A DNA stretch of 7,141 nt from the NCBI GenBank assembly GCA_027451455.1, contig DAIDJI010000277.1, positions 1 to 7,141 on the forward strand. Reading direction: 5' to 3'. This DNA comes from Planctomycetales bacterium (GTDB lineage Bacteria; Planctomycetota; Planctomycetia; Isosphaerales; Isosphaeraceae). Below the pieces are notes generated by a model. The model was not told where the DNA came from, ran no database searches, and saw only the letters and a list, made by a program, of their open reading frames with translations. Both the position numbers and the translations under genes were made by a program. Shown one piece after another: positions 5,614 through 7,141 of the stretch. Numbering within the stretch: position 1 is the stretch's first letter; each line of letters begins with the position of its first letter.

Positions 5614-6390
5614 ATGCGACGCGACTTGGATGACGTGATCCAGGGCTGGCCTTACGACCCTGAGCCCGGCGAGGTTCTGGCCAGGGAGGTCCGCGCCCGG
5701 GATGGGCGGACTGTCCTTCAGGTCCGGATCGAGCTGGGTCTCTTGCAGCTCGAGGTCGCCGGACGGCCCGATGGCCTACGCCCCCACGGCTTCAACACCT
5801 ATCTCGACTACCTCCGCCATCTCGCGGCGGTCCGCAGCTCCTCAGGCACCAAGTCAAAGCCCGCCGCGTGGACCATGTCGCCGGCTCAATCGAACGAGGC
5901 CGATCGTGAGTTCATCCAGTTCAACCATCGTCGCGTCGCCTGGCTGGCTCTCCGCCGGTACGACCGGGCCATCCAGGACGCCGACCACGCCCTCGACCTG
6001 ATCGACTTCATCCAGCGATACGGCCATGAGGAGGCGTTCATCGCCTCTCACGAGCAACTTCGCGGCCCGGTCCTCTTCCACCGGGCCCAGGCCGTCACGA
6101 TCCTCGCCCTCGAGCGACGCCACTACGAGGAGGCCATCGACGCCCTTCGCGAAGGGATCGACCGGATCGACGCCCACCAGCGTGCCTGGTGGGAAACTCG
6201 GGGCACGGACGACTCACCCAACCCTGCGCTGGCCGATCAGCTCCGCCACTTCGAACAGGAGATCCGGAGCAACTACCGCGTCGAGAAGACTCTGCGCGAG
6301 CAGCTTGACGAGGCCGTCGCTCGTGAAGACTACGAGCAGGCCGCCCGGCTTCGCGACCGGATCAAGGCTCAGAGCCGTTCCGGCCGATGA
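5614..6390 (+). CDS. UVR-motif protein with TPR-like helices, 258 aa
   Basis: The C-terminal segment LREQLDEAVAREDYEQAARLRDRI (about 227-250) is a UVR motif, the helical hairpin by which UvrB and UvrC bind each other and which also occurs in McsA and Clp ATPases. No nuclease, helicase or GIY-YIG domain is present, so this is not UvrB or UvrC. The N-terminal part (1-75), with GRTVLQVRIELGLLQLEV and GRPDGLRPHGF, is a domain I know from planctomycete proteins of similar length. Two helical stretches (about 100-135 and 150-187) with Ala/Leu/Tyr spacing, such as RRYDRAIQDADHALDLI, look TPR-like. The likely role is a protein-binding adaptor, perhaps in protein quality control or repair; this is inference. 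GTG 5611 is adjacent to ATG 5614; ATG is preferred, with an AGGG 8 nt before it. It lies 159 bp after the HPr-like gene. A TATACT -10-like box (5528-5533) lacks a good -35. Confidence 0.85.
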   Translation: MRRDLDDVIQGWPYDPEPGEVLAREVRARDGRTVLQVRIELGLLQLEVAGRPDGLRPHGFNTYLDYLRHLAAVRSSSGTKSKPAAWTMSPAQSNEADREFIQFNHRRVAWLALRRYDRAIQDADHALDLIDFIQRYGHEEAFIASHEQLRGPVLFHRAQAVTILALERRHYEEAIDALREGIDRIDAHQRAWWETRGTDDSPNPALADQLRHFEQEIRSNYRVEKTLREQLDEAVAREDYEQAARLRDRIKAQSRSGR

Positions 6391-6485
6391 CCGACCGACG
6401 GGATCACGTCGCACGGGCACCCGTTCTGCTCCCGATCCGCCCCGGGCGCCAGAACCTGAAGCGGAACGCCTCGAATGGCCTTGCG

Positions 6486-6602
6486 ATGAGAATCCGATCG
6501 GTCCGCGCCTGCCTTGCCCTGGCGATCGCCGCCGGATGCATCGGCCCGAATACAGCCTCGACCGTCGATTCCCTCGCCCGGGAGCGCCGAGGTCTTCCAT
6601 GA
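6486..6602 (+). CDS. Possible micro-lipoprotein, 38 aa
   Basis: The frame begins MRIRSVR, continues into the hydrophobic core ACLALAIAAG and then Cys18, a plausible lipoprotein signal (IAAGC, with Ala rather than the commoner Leu at -3). The mature part would be only 21 residues, ending LARERRGLP. In the same frame an upstream ATG (6387) overlaps the stop of the UVR-motif gene as ATGA, giving a 71-residue reading by coupled translation, but that would bury the signal. No clear ribosome site precedes 6486. Real but unknown, or chance; evidence is limited to the signal-like start. Confidence 0.35.
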   Translation: MRIRSVRACLALAIAAGCIGPNTASTVDSLARERRGLP

Positions 6603-6627
6603 CGCCGGCAAAGAAGAATCTCAAGTA

Positions 6628-6680
6628 GGTCAGGCTTTCAGCCTGACCCGCTCGAAATGGTCAGCCTGGAACGCCTGACC
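6628..6680. repeat. Pair of related hairpins, REP-like element
   Basis: The first is a perfect 8-bp stem, GTCAGGCT-TTC-AGCCTGAC (6629-6647). The second, 11 nt later, has arms GGTCAG (6659-6664) and CTGACC (6675-6680) around 10 nt, and its loop flanks repeat the GCCTGA theme. Two copies of one imperfect palindrome side by side suggest a dispersed intergenic repeat rather than a simple terminator, as no T-run follows either stem. It could still end the plus-strand unit or protect its 3' end. Confidence 0.5.
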
Positions 6681-6769
6681 GACTTCCCTGCCGCCGTAAG
6701 AGATCAACTCTCCGCAGACCCCATACGAGCCGAGAATCCAACAAAGTAGATGGACGTGAAATCCCTTTT

Positions 6770-6804
6770 ATTTTTGATTTGGAATCTTGAATCGGAAATC
6801 TCAG
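6770..6804. repeat. Degenerate heptanucleotide tandem repeat in an A+T-rich island
   Basis: Five consecutive 7-nt units each begin with AT, for example ATTTGGA (6777-6783) and ATCTTGA (6784-6790). The tract is markedly A+T-rich compared with its surroundings and ends one base before the PyrK stop codon. It resembles the short tandem heptamer repeats known from filamentous cyanobacteria. It lies in the 3' untranslated side of the minus-strand gene. Confidence 0.5.
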
Positions 6805-6805
6805 G

Positions 6806-7141
6806 TCAACTCCACGCAACCGACCGCGCAGGGAAAACCGGCCCCTCAACGCAGACGCGCCGGAGGTCGGCGGAGCCGTCGGGCTGCCGGATCGAGGCGA
6901 CGCAACTGAAACAGGCGCCGAAGCCGCAGGCCATGTGGTTTTCCAGCGAAACGTCGCAGTCGAGTCCGTGGTGATCGGCGAGTCGGGCGAGGGAGGCGAG
7001 CATGGCCGGCGGTCCGCAGCCGACGACCTTCGCCGGCCGCTCACCACGTTCGAGGCGGCGGGCGAGCAGGTCGGTGACGAAGCCGTGATGTCCGGCGGAA
7101 CCGTCGTCGGTGGCGATCTCGATATCGATTCCGGCGGCGCG
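6806..7141 (-). CDS. pyrK: Dihydroorotate dehydrogenase electron-transfer subunit PyrK, C-terminal part (5' end off right edge)
   Basis: PyrK pairs with the class 1B dihydroorotate dehydrogenase PyrD and passes electrons from dihydroorotate oxidation through a [2Fe-2S] cluster and FAD to NAD+, in pyrimidine synthesis. The visible 111 residues cover the end of the NAD-binding domain (IATDDGSAGHHGFVTDLL, then KVVGCGPPAML) and the cluster domain. The four cluster cysteines are in the expected C-x4-C-x2-C-x16-C pattern: CGFGACFSC (around 6928-6902) and the Cys in RRVCVEGPVF. The preceding VSLENHMACG matches the family's LEERMACG. The frame ends at TGA 6808-6806 in a normal C terminus (FPARSVAW). 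The FAD-binding N-terminal half is beyond the edge. Downstream on its strand lies the A+T-rich heptad tract; I see no clear hairpin terminator. A related ferredoxin-reductase-like subunit is the only alternative and less likely. Confidence 0.9.
   Translation of the reverse strand, partial: RAAGIDIEIATDDGSAGHHGFVTDLLARRLERGERPAKVVGCGPPAMLASLARLADHHGLDCDVSLENHMACGFGACFSCVASIRQPDGSADLRRVCVEGPVFPARSVAWS

Noticed and set aside
6661..7047. 128-codon minus-strand frame overlapping PyrK
   Set aside because: It is in a different frame from the cysteine-patterned PyrK sequence, and its Lys/Ser/Ile-rich part merely translates the heptad repeat.

Overview
The window is G+C-rich, with coding frames strongly biased to G or C at third codon positions. 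It suggests a planctomycete, probably of the Isosphaeraceae/Gemmatales type. This is inferred from the base composition and from a UVR-motif protein of a form I know mainly from planctomycetes; there is no rRNA or other marker to settle it.

Layout. Positions 1-330 (-) hold a 5'-truncated remnant of a CusA-type heavy-metal RND pump that runs off the left edge. Positions 575-781 (-) hold a 68-residue protein of unknown function. A 542-bp gap follows (782-1323), with a cluster of palindromes, a very good sigma70-type promoter (972-1000) and leader hairpins. It leads into a compact RhlE-type DEAD-box RNA helicase (1324-2556, +, TTG start). The helicase converges on a BatD-like membrane-anchored protein (2594-3886, -), with a strong hairpin between them. 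An alpha/beta hydrolase (3969-4601, +) diverges from the BatD-like gene.

A second gap (4602-5175) contains a promoter-like sequence and two doubtful small minus-strand frames. Then come an HPr-family protein lacking the phosphorylatable histidine (5176-5454, +), a TPR-like/UVR-motif protein (5614-6390, +) and a possible 38-residue lipoprotein (6486-6602, +). The right end has a pair of related hairpins (6628-6680), a run of degenerate 7-nt repeats (6770-6804), and the C-terminal half of PyrK, the iron-sulfur/flavin electron-transfer subunit of dihydroorotate dehydrogenase (6806-7141, -), which enters from the right edge.

How the genes relate. They do not form one pathway; the window looks like ordinary chromosomal housekeeping and regulatory genes with eroded material at the left end. 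The most interesting item is the His-less, Ser-retaining HPr paralogue, which resembles Bacillus Crh in principle and suggests regulation rather than sugar transport. Next are the long structured leader of the helicase and the small repeats near the right end. I found no CRISPR array, tRNA, rRNA, transposase or integrase.
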